The position numbers and the translations under genes are program-made. Positions 44,412 to 52,849 of a DNA stretch of 64,000 nt are shown piece after piece (position 1 is the stretch's first letter; each line of letters begins with the position of its first letter). Source of the DNA: Adhaeribacter radiodurans (GTDB lineage Bacteria; Bacteroidota; Bacteroidia; Cytophagales; Hymenobacteraceae). The stretch lies in NCBI RefSeq assembly GCF_014075995.1, contig NZ_CP055153.1, positions 434,001 to 498,000 on the forward strand, in the 5' to 3' direction. Under the pieces are notes generated by a model. It was not told the DNA's origin. It did no database searches and worked only from the letters and a program-made list of their open reading frames with translations.

Positions 44412-44579
44412 ATTTAAATCTTTATCAATGTAAGTATTAAGGTAAAATCAAAATAATAAAAAGTAGTTGTTGGTTATTAGTTGTTGGATTCTAAAATTGC
44501 TGTTATCCATTTCAATTAAACAAAAACCTGTTCTAAAGTAATTTTTCCCGACAACTAATATGTATTAAAAAGACTTGGT

Positions 44580-45614
44580 TCAACCTTTAGCAGCTCTTGC
44601 TTTTTGTAGCACACTTTCTAAAGTAACAAGTTGACCGCTCTGGCGTTTGCTTTCGTCCGCAGCTTCCATAAAAGCGTATATTTCTAAGGTTTCTTCGGGT
44701 GTTACAGGTGCTTGCCCGGTTTGAAAGAATTTAATTATTTGAACCAGTAAGGCATTATAGCCATCGTAAGGACCAAGGGTTAAATTTCCTTTTTCGCCGA
44801 AAACTGTTCCGCCGTAATCATGCGTGCCAGTGCGGGTGCCCCGGAACGTTCCGATGCGGTTATCTTGCCAGGTGCCTACCACTAATTCTGTACTATCAGT
44901 GGAGTGGCGAACTACGCTTTTGCAGCCGGCACCCATAACGGTAAACAAGGTTTCTACGCCGTGAATACCGTACCAGAACAAATCCGGATGCGTTTTTTCT
45001 AAAGTAGCCGGACTGTACGTATCAGCGCCTAAAACTTTCCCGATTTTGCCTTGCACCACTTCTTGCGCAGTAGCTAAATAACGTAAAGAGGAAGAAGAAA
45101 AAACCGGTATTTTGTATTGTTTGGCGGCTTCGAAAATGGCAACTGTGTCTTTTAAAGAGCCCGCAATGGGTTTGTCAATAAAAACCCGTTTCCCGGCTTT
45201 TAAAACGGGTAGTACTTGCTCCAGATGTGGCCGACCATCGTTGGTTTCCAGTAGCACTACGTCTACTTCCTGCAGCAGTTTTTTAATAGAATCAACAATT
45301 TTAACGTTGTACTTTTTTACTTCTTCGGTGTATTCCGGTATGCGTTTAATACTTGATTCTATGTCATTACTGCCTTTGGGGTAGGCCGCTACTACCCGGT
45401 ATCCTTCAAATTCTGGTTTAGCATCCGGGCTGTTTAGCGCTTTAGTAAAAGCAGTGCTATGCGAAGTATCTAAACCAATTATACCTACTCTCTTGCCTTT
45501 CGGAACGGGATTATCTAAGCTCCAGCCGGGCGATGATTTTAAACTTAATCCTAAACCAATACCGGCAACCGTTGCCGATTTAATAAACTTTCGTCTATTG
45601 TAATTTTCTTTCAT
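44580..45614 (-). CDS. Gfo/Idh/MocA oxidoreductase with Tat-like leader
   Basis: A 344-residue member of the same superfamily but a different subfamily. Leader MKENYNRRKFIKSATVAG is Tat-like. Rossmann motif near residues 42-50 (VGIIGLDTSHS), VLLETNDGRPHLEQVLPVLKAGKRVFIDKP, and a C-terminal domain with WYGIHGVETLFTVMGAG holding a likely catalytic His. It lies 79 bp after nagB and 168 bp before the other oxidoreductase. The substrate is unknown. Confidence 0.85.
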   Translation of the reverse strand: MKENYNRRKFIKSATVAGIGLGLSLKSSPGWSLDNPVPKGKRVGIIGLDTSHSTAFTKALNSPDAKPEFEGYRVVAAYPKGSNDIESSIKRIPEYTEEVKKYNVKIVDSIKKLLQEVDVVLLETNDGRPHLEQVLPVLKAGKRVFIDKPIAGSLKDTVAIFEAAKQYKIPVFSSSSLRYLATAQEVVQGKIGKVLGADTYSPATLEKTHPDLFWYGIHGVETLFTVMGAGCKSVVRHSTDSTELVVGTWQDNRIGTFRGTRTGTHDYGGTVFGEKGNLTLGPYDGYNALLVQIIKFFQTGQAPVTPEETLEIYAFMEAADESKRQSGQLVTLESVLQKARAAKG

Positions 45615-45693
45615 AGTGATTTTAAATGAATATGGCCGGTTACTCTAAATATAATCTTTTTTAATTTTGATTAACCCACAATAACCTGGTTTA

Positions 45694-46437
45694 TCAAATT
45701 TTTTTGGTTAGCAGGAATGCCGATGCTTGGTCGAGGTAAAATTTACAATCCGGATGATTTTGCAGGATAGAGGCAGGGTAAATAGTACTCACGGGTTGTT
45801 CCAGGCTATTTTTTACCGCTTCAGCTTTCCGGCTATCAGGCACGGAGCAAATAATGCGTTTAGATTTCATAATCTGCTTTACCGACATACTGATGGCTTG
45901 TCGGGGAACTTCTTCCATTGACTGAAACCAACCTTCTCCGAATTGTTGGCGGCGGCAAGGCTCGTCTAATTCTACAATAATATAGGGCTGTTCTGTTTCA
46001 AAATCGGCGGGTGGGTCGTTAAAGGCAATATGTCCGTTTTCTCCAATTCCGATTAAAGCTACATCTACCGGATTATTTTGGATTAATTCACCTAAACGTT
46101 CGCATTCTGCTTCAGGTGCAGTTTCGCCATTAACCAGGTGAACCGCTTTTAAGGCAGGAACTCTGGAGATAAAACGCTCTTTCAGGTATTTGCGGAAACT
46201 GGCCGGCGAAGATTCAGGTAAGCCAATGTACTCGTCCAAATGGAACATGGTAACCTGGCTCCAATCTATATTTGGTTCAGCAATTAACTGCTTTAAAGTT
46301 TCAAACTGACTGGTGCCGGTAGCTAAAATTATAGTAGCGCTTCCTTTTTCGGCAATGGCTTGCCGGATTAATTTGGCCGCGGTAGAACCGGCAGCTTTAC
46401 CAAGTTCCTGTGGGTTATCGGAGATATTTATTTCCAT
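45694..46437 (-). CDS. nagB: Glucosamine-6-phosphate deaminase
   Basis: A 247-residue deaminase/isomerase that converts GlcN-6-P to fructose-6-P and ammonia. Motifs: [23 protein letters not shown] (catalytic Asp), and [19 protein letters not shown]. It appears to head the leftward amino-sugar locus, which continues through two oxidoreductases, nagP, nagA, the DUF5009 gene and the GH20-like gene; because several gaps exceed 100 bp, internal promoters are possible. A 6-4-6 palindrome lies about 80 bp upstream. Confidence 0.92.
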   Translation of the reverse strand: MEINISDNPQELGKAAGSTAAKLIRQAIAEKGSATIILATGTSQFETLKQLIAEPNIDWSQVTMFHLDEYIGLPESSPASFRKYLKERFISRVPALKAVHLVNGETAPEAECERLGELIQNNPVDVALIGIGENGHIAFNDPPADFETEQPYIIVELDEPCRRQQFGEGWFQSMEEVPRQAISMSVKQIMKSKRIICSVPDSRKAEAVKNSLEQPVSTIYPASILQNHPDCKFYLDQASAFLLTKKI

Positions 46438-46517
46438 TTACGTTTAAGAAGACCTGTTTTTAATTATTGGAATTGTACCGCAACAAGTTAAAGAATCTAA
46501 CCTTTATGAGAAAATCT

Positions 46518-46533
46518 TTAGCTAATAAGCTAA
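46518..46533. promoter_or_regulatory. Palindrome TTAGCT-AATA-AGCTAA upstream of nagB
   Basis: A perfect 6-4-6 inverted repeat about 80 bp before the nagB start. It could be an operator for the amino-sugar locus; no other copy was found between the genes and no regulator gene is in the locus. Confidence 0.3.
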
Positions 46534-46652
46534 GCCGGGTAAATAAAAAAAAGTAGGCAAATAGATTTAGCTTACTTTAAAATATTCTAAATCTCACCGG
46601 GATATTGGTCATAATTAAAGGTGAAAGCCCTGGAAACAAAAACTGAATTAAC

Positions 46653-47396
46653 TTAAAAGATAGATGTTCGGTAAGCTTTCATTTGGCGGTCTAAGTAGCG
46701 GGCATTACCGCTAATACGATCGAGCAAGGCCCAGAAACGGGGACCATGGTTTTTTTCTACGGTATGGGCCAGTTCGTGCAGAATTACGTAATCGCGTAAA
46801 TGTTCCGGCAAGCGCATCAGGTGAAGGTTTAAATTTATATTATTTACAGCCGAACAACTTCCCCAGCGGGTACTGGTATTTTTAATTACAACTTTGTTGT
46901 AGGTAAAGTCAAATTTGCGGGCAAAAAAATCTACCCGGCCAGGTAAATACGCTTTGGCTTCCAGACGGTAAGTAGCTTCTACAGCTTGCCTAATAAATTC
47001 CTGTACTTCCTCCTCTTCTTCGGATTTATAATCCGGATAAGTTACCAGTAAAGTTTCTCCGGAAATGCGTGCCTTAAATGAATTACTAATGGCTACAGCT
47101 TGTAATTGTAGCGTATGGTTAAAAGTTCGGAAAAGAGAGTGTTGGGAAAAAACGGTGCGCTTATTTTCTTGTTTGTTTATGTTTTGCAAGTGGCCCTTTA
47201 TCCAATCAATTTTACTTAATAAAAATGCGTGGGCTTTTTCAAAGTTTACTCGTTGGGGCACCGCCACCCGTACGCCGGCTAAAGGTTTAATACGGATGCT
47301 GATGTGTTTGGCTTTAGCACTACGTTCAAATAAAACGGTTCCAATTCCTTCTACATGAACTCGGACAGATGAGATAGGTGGTGTTACAGATGGCAC
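46653..47396 (-). CDS. YgjP/DUF45-type metal-dependent peptidase
   Basis: A 247-residue cytosolic zinc-peptidase-like protein of the DUF45 (YgjP/WbsH-like, SprT-related) family. Zinc site: H207-E-L-A-H211 and H217 in EKNHGPRFW, with the usual WGSCS motif at about 178-182 before it. The function in bacteria is not settled. It stands alone between the amino-sugar locus and the YkvA-like gene. Confidence 0.9.
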   Translation of the reverse strand: MPSVTPPISSVRVHVEGIGTVLFERSAKAKHISIRIKPLAGVRVAVPQRVNFEKAHAFLLSKIDWIKGHLQNINKQENKRTVFSQHSLFRTFNHTLQLQAVAISNSFKARISGETLLVTYPDYKSEEEEEVQEFIRQAVEATYRLEAKAYLPGRVDFFARKFDFTYNKVVIKNTSTRWGSCSAVNNINLNLHLMRLPEHLRDYVILHELAHTVEKNHGPRFWALLDRISGNARYLDRQMKAYRTSIF

Positions 47397-47494
47397 AATA
47401 ATCAGGATGGTTAGTTACCAAAGTTACATAACTTGGCCAAATACGCAAGTCTGGTGCAGGCAGCAAAATGGAACTCGTTCCTAATCAGAAACAA

Positions 47495-47523
47495 AAAACC
47501 ACTTCCGTTTAAGAAGTGGTTTT
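47495..47523 (-). terminator. Terminator after the YkvA-like gene
   Basis: AAAACCACTTC, loop CGTTTAA, GAAGTGGTTTT: an 11-bp perfect stem. On the minus strand four or more T follow, 22 bp after the stop of the gene at 47546. Confidence 0.85.
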
Positions 47524-47545
47524 ATAATAAAATTTAATAGTTTAA

Positions 47546-48349
47546 TTAGCGAACGTTACCGCCCAGTTTGCGATCATCTTGGTTGGAATTTGGTAAACGC
47601 GTGCTATCGGTAGTGGCCGCTCGTACATTTGGTTCCCCAATTCCGGCAGAAGTAACTTTAATAGCTGAATCGTCAGGCGTATTGCTTTCGGTTGGTAAGT
47701 CGTGGGGGGCAAAGTCCTTTACTCCCAGTTTTTCCTGATCGTTTTTAAGAGTGCCATCTTCGTTCCGTCTTTGCGAGGAAGGGTTAGTTTCTGCGCCGGT
47801 AGCCTGGCTGCCGCTGAAGGTTTGATTATCGGTGTCGGAGTTATCGTAAGTAGAACTGTATTTAGGCGTATTGGCAGAGGTATCTACCGGTTGATTGCTG
47901 CTCATCATAGCATTTTGAATCGTTTGGGCCTGATTGCCTTTTTCCCATTCTTCAAATTTATCCATTTCCGATTTTATGCTGGTCATAAACCAGGCTAGTA
48001 AAGCGGCATCATCTAAGAGCCCAATTACAGGAATAAAGTCGGGCACAAAATCAACCGGAGATAAAAAGTACAACACTACTGCTATTCCCCCAACCAGTGT
48101 ACTTGTCGGGATACCGGTATATTCGCCGGAAACAGCTGCTTTAATCATGCGCGACAATGTTTGTAAACTTTCCCATGCTTCGTGGGCAATGGTGCCGACA
48201 TCTTTTTTCTGGCTGGCCTTCGTATAAGCGTCGTTCAGAAGCTTTTTTACCCGGAGCGGTTTCTTTAAATATTCTTCGGCTTTAGATAAAATATTTTTAA
48301 AAATAGGTGATTCAGATATTTTCTGACCAGTATTAGTTTGATTTTTCAT
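47546..48349 (-). CDS. YkvA/DUF1232 family protein with disordered tail
   Basis: A 267-residue protein. The central part (about 70-130) is a DUF1232 (YkvA) domain with the family core VLYFLSPVDFVPDFIPVIGLLDDAALLAWF, split over two short membrane helices. The N-terminal 60 residues are helical and charged. The C-terminal half (about 140-267) is Ser/Thr/Asn/Asp-rich and looks disordered, longer than in most YkvA proteins. The function of the family is unknown. Single gene with its own terminator. Confidence 0.85.
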   Translation of the reverse strand: MKNQTNTGQKISESPIFKNILSKAEEYLKKPLRVKKLLNDAYTKASQKKDVGTIAHEAWESLQTLSRMIKAAVSGEYTGIPTSTLVGGIAVVLYFLSPVDFVPDFIPVIGLLDDAALLAWFMTSIKSEMDKFEEWEKGNQAQTIQNAMMSSNQPVDTSANTPKYSSTYDNSDTDNQTFSGSQATGAETNPSSQRRNEDGTLKNDQEKLGVKDFAPHDLPTESNTPDDSAIKVTSAGIGEPNVRAATTDSTRLPNSNQDDRKLGGNVR

Positions 48350-48826
48350 AGTTTTTAGTGCTGAATTTCAGTGGGTTAAGTTTAAAAGTGCCTGTGTTAT
48401 TAATTAACAAATTAGAAACAATTGTTAACGGTATAGTAACCGTATTACTAATTTAACGTGCCTCTTTTATACTGGTATACGTCGAAATAGTTATAATATT
48501 ATAAAGTTGATAAAATTTTAAAGTTTTGAGACTAGAAAATTAAGAACCGTAATTGTTATGAAGTAGATCTAAGTAACTGAACAAAATTAATTTACTAAAC
48601 ATGCTATCAAAAGCGTAGTAAAAAGAAATTAACATACTATTGCTTATACACAAAAGTCTAACCTCTACTATCTTGATATTGATGTTTCTGTTTACTTAGT
48701 TAAACAATTAGGTGCCGAAGATAGGTAATAGAATAACTGTATTCTGGGTAGTTGCCAAATAAAAACGGCCCGGTAGCAGGTATAAAATTATACCTGCTAC
48801 CGGGCCGTTTTATGTAAAATTAGTAA
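48350..48826. other. 477-bp AT-rich spacer
   Basis: Between two leftward genes. Contains the long hairpin at 48762-48811 and a short inverted repeat ACGGT-ATAGTA-ACCGT near 48428. I see no ORF and no RNA gene; the promoter of the YkvA-like gene is presumably at its left end. Confidence 0.4.
48762..48811 (-). terminator. Very strong hairpin terminator of the NlpC/P60 gene
   Basis: Perfect 23-bp arms (core CGGCCCGGTAGCAGG) around a 4-nt AAAT loop. The T-run is part of the arms, so it can act in both directions. It ends 15 bp from the stop of the NlpC/P60 gene. Confidence 0.85.
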
Positions 48827-49426
48827 TTACATGTTAACCCGACCAGCCGCATAAAAATTGCGGGCGTAATAAGCTTGGTTTAACGAAGATACCATAACTC
48901 CGCCATTGCTAGCCGAATGAATAAATTTATTGTTGTTGAGGTAGATGCCCACGTGGTAAATAGGTTTACCCGGTCCGCGCCGGAAAAACACTAAATCACC
49001 GGCTTTTATTGCTGATTTTTTTATTCGTTCCACACTCTGAAACATAGAACGGGAACTATGGGTTAATTTTATGCCATATACTTCCTGGTAAACTTTCGTT
49101 ACAAACCCGGAACAATCCGTTCCTTTTTTAGAAGCAGCGCCACTGCGGTAGGGGGTTCCTAACCAATCGGCTACCGTAGCCAACAGTTGTTTGTCTTCGG
49201 AGTAATTGAATTTAACTCCCAGGGTTTGAGCGTAGTAGTTGTAGTAAAGGGTGTCTCTAAAATTAATGGCGGGTGAAGTAGTAGAGTTAGTTGGTAAATC
49301 TACCGGTAAAACCGAAGCCGATTCCATTGCAGCTAATTTAGTATTTTTACCAGTTGGTGCCTGTTCGAAGAAAAAGGATAAACTCATGGCAACAATGGCA
49401 CAACCTCCTAAAATAAAGTTTTTCAT
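48827..49426 (-). CDS. NlpC/P60 cell-wall peptidase
   Basis: A 199-residue exported C40 peptidase that cuts peptide stems of peptidoglycan. N-terminal hydrophobic leader (about 1-20), spacer, then the catalytic domain from about 80: nucleophile C105 in TDCSGFV, H158 in YHVGIYL and a third polar residue, probably H170 (FIHSAS). Complete catalytic set. Single gene with a very strong terminator. Likely wall remodelling; the partner is unknown. Confidence 0.93.
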   Translation of the reverse strand: MKNFILGGCAIVAMSLSFFFEQAPTGKNTKLAAMESASVLPVDLPTNSTTSPAINFRDTLYYNYYAQTLGVKFNYSEDKQLLATVADWLGTPYRSGAASKKGTDCSGFVTKVYQEVYGIKLTHSSRSMFQSVERIKKSAIKAGDLVFFRRGPGKPIYHVGIYLNNNKFIHSASNGGVMVSSLNQAYYARNFYAAGRVNM

Positions 49427-49724
49427 CTAATCGGATTAAAGTGATACAAAAACGCTTAGCGCCTATTAGTTAATAAAAAAGTAATTTTTTCCTGATAAAC
49501 GGTTGATTTTGAAACCTTCAAACTGAAAATATAGTATAAAACTAATTCGTTTGATTACTTTGATAGCTTAAATCTAGCTAGAATTTTTAAACTACCAAAA
49601 ATTGTAAGTAGTATTTTCTTTTTTTCGTGCAATCTATCTATAAAATTTACTATGGCTTTATTGGTTTATTGCAGCATTAAGAAAAGAATATATTTTGGAT
49701 TTATCCGTTAAATAAAGCATTTAG

Positions 49725-50018
49725 GTGGATTATAAAATTGTTGAAAATTCTGTATTAGCCCGCATTGCCCGCGTGGTGCTAAAATCAGATAATGTGGCAA
49801 TGGTGTTAGGAAAAGCTATTCACTTAAGCGGGGTAAAAAAAGAATCATTCCTAAAAAACAAATCGTGGTTTGCGCACGAGTGCTGCCATATCCGGCAATT
49901 TCAGCGGTATGGCTTTTTTAAATTTCTCTGGCTTTATTTAATTGAATCTATTAAAGTGGGGTATTACCATAACAAATTTGAAGTAGAAGCCCGGCAAGCC
50001 GAAACTGAAAATTCTTAA
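49725..50018 (+). CDS. Small HExxH protein, DUF4157-like
   Basis: A 97-residue protein with GTG start and a zinc-peptidase-like signature H51-E-C-C-H55 (FAHECCHIRQFQRYG) followed by a membrane-prone segment (about 63-80) and E86/E88 that could serve as the third ligand. The pattern resembles very short DUF4157-type metallopeptidase-like proteins. No signal peptide. Alone on this strand; activity unproven. Confidence 0.7.
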   Translation: MDYKIVENSVLARIARVVLKSDNVAMVLGKAIHLSGVKKESFLKNKSWFAHECCHIRQFQRYGFFKFLWLYLIESIKVGYYHNKFEVEARQAETENS

Positions 50019-50170
50019 GGTAAAATTTGCCTCAAGCTGAAGAATTTTAGAAATGCAGGCAGTTTACTTGCTTGGCATAGCGGCTAACAGGGAAAGATTA
50101 GATCTATAAAAATCCTTTATTTTCTGTTAAATTTCTGATATAATGGAGCGGTTGTACGTACTTTATCTCT

Positions 50171-50695
50171 ATGAAAATAGATGCTGAAAATATTGTTAAA
50201 TCACCTGAAACAAAGTTATTTGTTCGCTTTCAGGATTGTGACGCCTTGGGCCATTTAAATAATGTGCGGTATTTTGATTATTTCTTAAACACCCGCGAAG
50301 AGCATACCCGCTACTATTACGCTTTAAATTTGCTGGAGCTTTCTAAAAAATACCAGGCAAACTGGGTAGTTACGCACCATCAAACTGCTTATCTCCGTCC
50401 GGCTGACCTTGGCGAGAATATTATTATACAAACGCAGTTGGTGCATTTCGATGAAAATAGCATTGTAATTGAAGGCACTATGTTTAACGAGGCCCGTACG
50501 CATTTAAAATCCTTACTCTGGACTACTATGCGCTACGTGAGTATGGCAACAGGCCGCTCCACAGAACATCCCGCTGAATTATTAGAAATGATAAATGCTA
50601 TTCAGGTAAAGGAAGTGGAACATCGTCCCGAGGGTTTTCAAAAGCGTTTATCTGAAATTACTCAAGGAATTAAAAATGCTGTTCCAACTAAGTGA
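50171..50695 (+). CDS. Hotdog-fold acyl-CoA thioesterase
   Basis: A 174-residue protein of the 4-hydroxybenzoyl-CoA thioesterase/YbgC-like hotdog family. The family motif RFQDCDALGHLNNVRYFDYF (about 20-39) includes the catalytic Asp in DxxGHxNN. The rest follows the usual strand pattern (TAYLRPADLGENIIIQTQ, SIVIEGTMFNEA). It should hydrolyse acyl-CoA; chain specificity is unknown. Single gene just upstream of tRNA-Val. Confidence 0.88.
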   Translation: MKIDAENIVKSPETKLFVRFQDCDALGHLNNVRYFDYFLNTREEHTRYYYALNLLELSKKYQANWVVTHHQTAYLRPADLGENIIIQTQLVHFDENSIVIEGTMFNEARTHLKSLLWTTMRYVSMATGRSTEHPAELLEMINAIQVKEVEHRPEGFQKRLSEITQGIKNAVPTK

Positions 50696-50907
50696 AGTTT
50701 AAGTATTTCTCTTGAGAAATTCAAATAGCTAATTTAGTCCTTCCTTAAACGTTAACTACTACCTAAACTTTCCTGTATAAACCAACTCTCTTAACCACTT
50801 TTGAGTAGAAGCTCAATTGTTTTGCCCTACTGGTAAAAATTGCTTCAAGCTAGCTGTAATTCCTTCGTTCTTTTGCTTTGGTCTTAACACCTCTAAAATT
50901 TGCTTTA

Positions 50908-50937
50908 TTGTAAAGTTAGAGGAAATATGTAGCTTTG
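50908..50937 (+). promoter_or_regulatory. tRNA-Val promoter
   Basis: TTG (50908-50910), 19 bp, TAGCTTTG (50930-50937): an exact Bacteroidota-type promoter, 11 bp before the mature tRNA. Confidence 0.8.
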
Positions 50938-50948
50938 TTTAACGCACC

Positions 50949-51023
50949 GGGGTGTTAGCTCAGTTGGTTCAGAGCGCTACCTTGACAGGGTAGAGGTCAC
51001 TGGTTCGAACCCAGTACGCCTCA
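50949..51023 (+). tRNA. tRNA-Val (anticodon GAC)
   Basis: A 75-nt tRNA with all four stems. Acceptor GGGGTGT pairs with ACGCCTC (one G-T pair); D-arm GCTC...GAGC; anticodon stem CTACC/GGTAG with loop TTGACAG, anticodon GAC (Val); T-arm ACTGG TTCGAAC CCAGT; discriminator A. The CCA end is not encoded. A strong promoter and a terminator frame it as a single-gene unit. Confidence 0.95.
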
Positions 51024-51035
51024 CTTTTATTTGTG

Positions 51036-51064
51036 AAAGCATCCTCTTCAGGATGCTTTTTTTA
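51036..51064 (+). terminator. tRNA-Val terminator
   Basis: AAAGCATCCT, loop CTTC, AGGATGCTTT, then TTTTT. Twelve bases after the tRNA. Confidence 0.9.
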
Positions 51065-51293
51065 TTGTAATATAAAACTTTCCAGCAATACTATCCTACC
51101 TATTAAAAGTGTTTAGCCGCAGTTATAATAATCCATAAGGTTTATAATTCAGCCAAGTTTCTTATAGGATTTTTTTGATTCTATAAGCGCAAATATCTGA
51201 ATACTTGCTTAACCAAGTTCCAGATTAAAACAATTATTGTTAGTATTTGATTACCCTCTTGCTATTAAAACGAATAACCAATTTTAAACAACT

Positions 51294-51725
51294 ATGACTG
51301 ATACTTCTACTACGCTTTTGGTTTTTGAGGATGAAGGACTTAAAATAAACATAAATCCCGACATTTCTTTATTACGCCTTACCTGGCTACAACATCCCAC
51401 AAGCGAAGTTTACCGGCAAGGTTACCGCCAAGCTATCCTGATTGCGCTGGAGCATAAAGCAAAATTATGGTTAACCGATTCGCGTAAGGTGCAATACTTA
51501 TACATGGCCGACCAACATTGGATGTATGCCAAGATGCGCCCTTTACTAAAAGGCGGAAAGCTCCGGAAGTTTGCTATTGTTTTGCAACCAGAGACCCTGA
51601 TGATGACAGATAGGCAACCCATTATGGATGACCCAACTCAACTTATTAAGCCGAAGCAGTTGTTTAATTTAGAGTTCTTTCTAGATATGGAGTCGGCCTG
51701 TTCCTGGCTTCAGGAAACACTTTAA
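51294..51725 (+). CDS. STAS-like protein A of a tandem pair
   Basis: A 143-residue cytosolic protein of alternating strands and helices, similar in outline to STAS/SEC14-like proteins of Bacteroidota. The conserved stretch is LTWLQHPTSEVYRQGYRQAI, then LWLTDSRKVQYLYMADQHW and PLLKGGKLRKFA. It shares this order with the next gene (TWLQ.HTS.IFRK, ILYDVRERSYLEIADQNW, PLLNGENLKLAY), so the two are paralogues. No catalytic residues are apparent. The function is unknown; anti-sigma-antagonist-like signalling is only a fold guess. Confidence 0.65.
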   Translation: MTDTSTTLLVFEDEGLKININPDISLLRLTWLQHPTSEVYRQGYRQAILIALEHKAKLWLTDSRKVQYLYMADQHWMYAKMRPLLKGGKLRKFAIVLQPETLMMTDRQPIMDDPTQLIKPKQLFNLEFFLDMESACSWLQETL

Positions 51726-51852
51726 GGAGTGTAACGTAGCCAGTTTTTTATTGCACGGGTTAGGTTACTGGTAATTTACCGGCATTCAAAAGCAAAATCT
51801 GCATAGAACTGACCCGCTTCTAAATTTAATGAAAGGTTTATTTATCTTTTTT

Positions 51853-52266
51853 ATGATACATCTGCAATCAATATATGCCACGGATTACATTAAAGTAGAG
51901 ATAAATACAAAAAAAGAGTACGTTGAAATTACGTGGTTACAGCAGCATACAAGCACTATTTTTCGGAAAGAACTTAGCTTAATTGTAAGTTATGCCGACG
52001 AATACGATATAACTCGTATTTTATATGATGTCCGGGAAAGGAGCTACCTGGAAATTGCTGATCAGAATTGGGTAATGAAGGAAATAGTGCCTTTGTTAAA
52101 TGGAGAAAATCTGAAATTGGCGTATTTAGTAAATCCTATCTCTTTAGTATCTATGGATGTGTATCGGGTTCAGGATGCGCTAGTTGCAAATTCTAAAATT
52201 AGAAGTTCTATTAACGTAGAAGTGTTCTTAACAAAAGAAGATGCCCAGAGATGGTTATTTAGTTAA
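51853..52266 (+). CDS. STAS-like protein B of a tandem pair
   Basis: About 137 residues from ATG 51853 (MIHLQSIYATDY). The frame extends to ATG 51829, but the extra eight residues are hydrophobic and do not align with the neighbour, so the later start fits better. It is a diverged paralogue of the preceding gene: TWLQQHTSTIFRKELS, RILYDVRERSYLEIADQNW and VPLLNGENLKLAYLV. It lacks the neighbour's central basic stretch. The genes are 103-127 bp apart on the same strand. Function unknown. Confidence 0.65.
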   Translation: MIHLQSIYATDYIKVEINTKKEYVEITWLQQHTSTIFRKELSLIVSYADEYDITRILYDVRERSYLEIADQNWVMKEIVPLLNGENLKLAYLVNPISLVSMDVYRVQDALVANSKIRSSINVEVFLTKEDAQRWLFS

Positions 52267-52849
52267 TTATCTGCTCTAAATAATTTTAGTAGAGGCGTAG
52301 GAGCTACTAGTATTTATTATTTAGTAAATCTTACCCGTTGCTTTAACTACAATAAGTTAGCGAAGATTAAATAATGGAGAATTGCCCTGGTAAAGAGTAA
52401 GTAGAGTAATGTTCCATTATACATTTAAAATGGCTATCTGTCGGGCTCTAGCCCCTTCATGTTCACCACAGGCCAAACTGCTAATTAAAAGCCCCTTGCA
52501 GATTGCATCGAGCAATTTCCCGTAATTATTCCTATCCAATACTACACTTCTTAATAGGAGAAAACTTTTCGAGCTTTTGAGCTTTAATAACAATTGCTAT
52601 CCTGCTTTTTTACCTGTAAATACAATCGATATTTAATGATGGGAAATAGTTGAGCAGTATAAATTACTATTTTAAAAGTTGTTCATGTCCATTCAGCAAT
52701 TTAGAAGCTGTTATTGCTTTAGTAAATTGTCGGTAAAATATTTTTAAATTGTACATGGTTATGAATACAAATCTTCCAAAGCACCATGAAACCTTTTATT
52801 TTACAGTTGCTTGGGAGATTAATATTTTAATGTAGTAGAATTAATAAAA
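52267..52849. other. 583-bp AT-rich spacer
   Basis: Between the STAS-like pair and the DUF3810 gene. No ORF with a recognisable product, no tRNA, and no clear terminator or repeat was seen. The promoter of the DUF3810 gene presumably lies in its last part. Confidence 0.35.
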
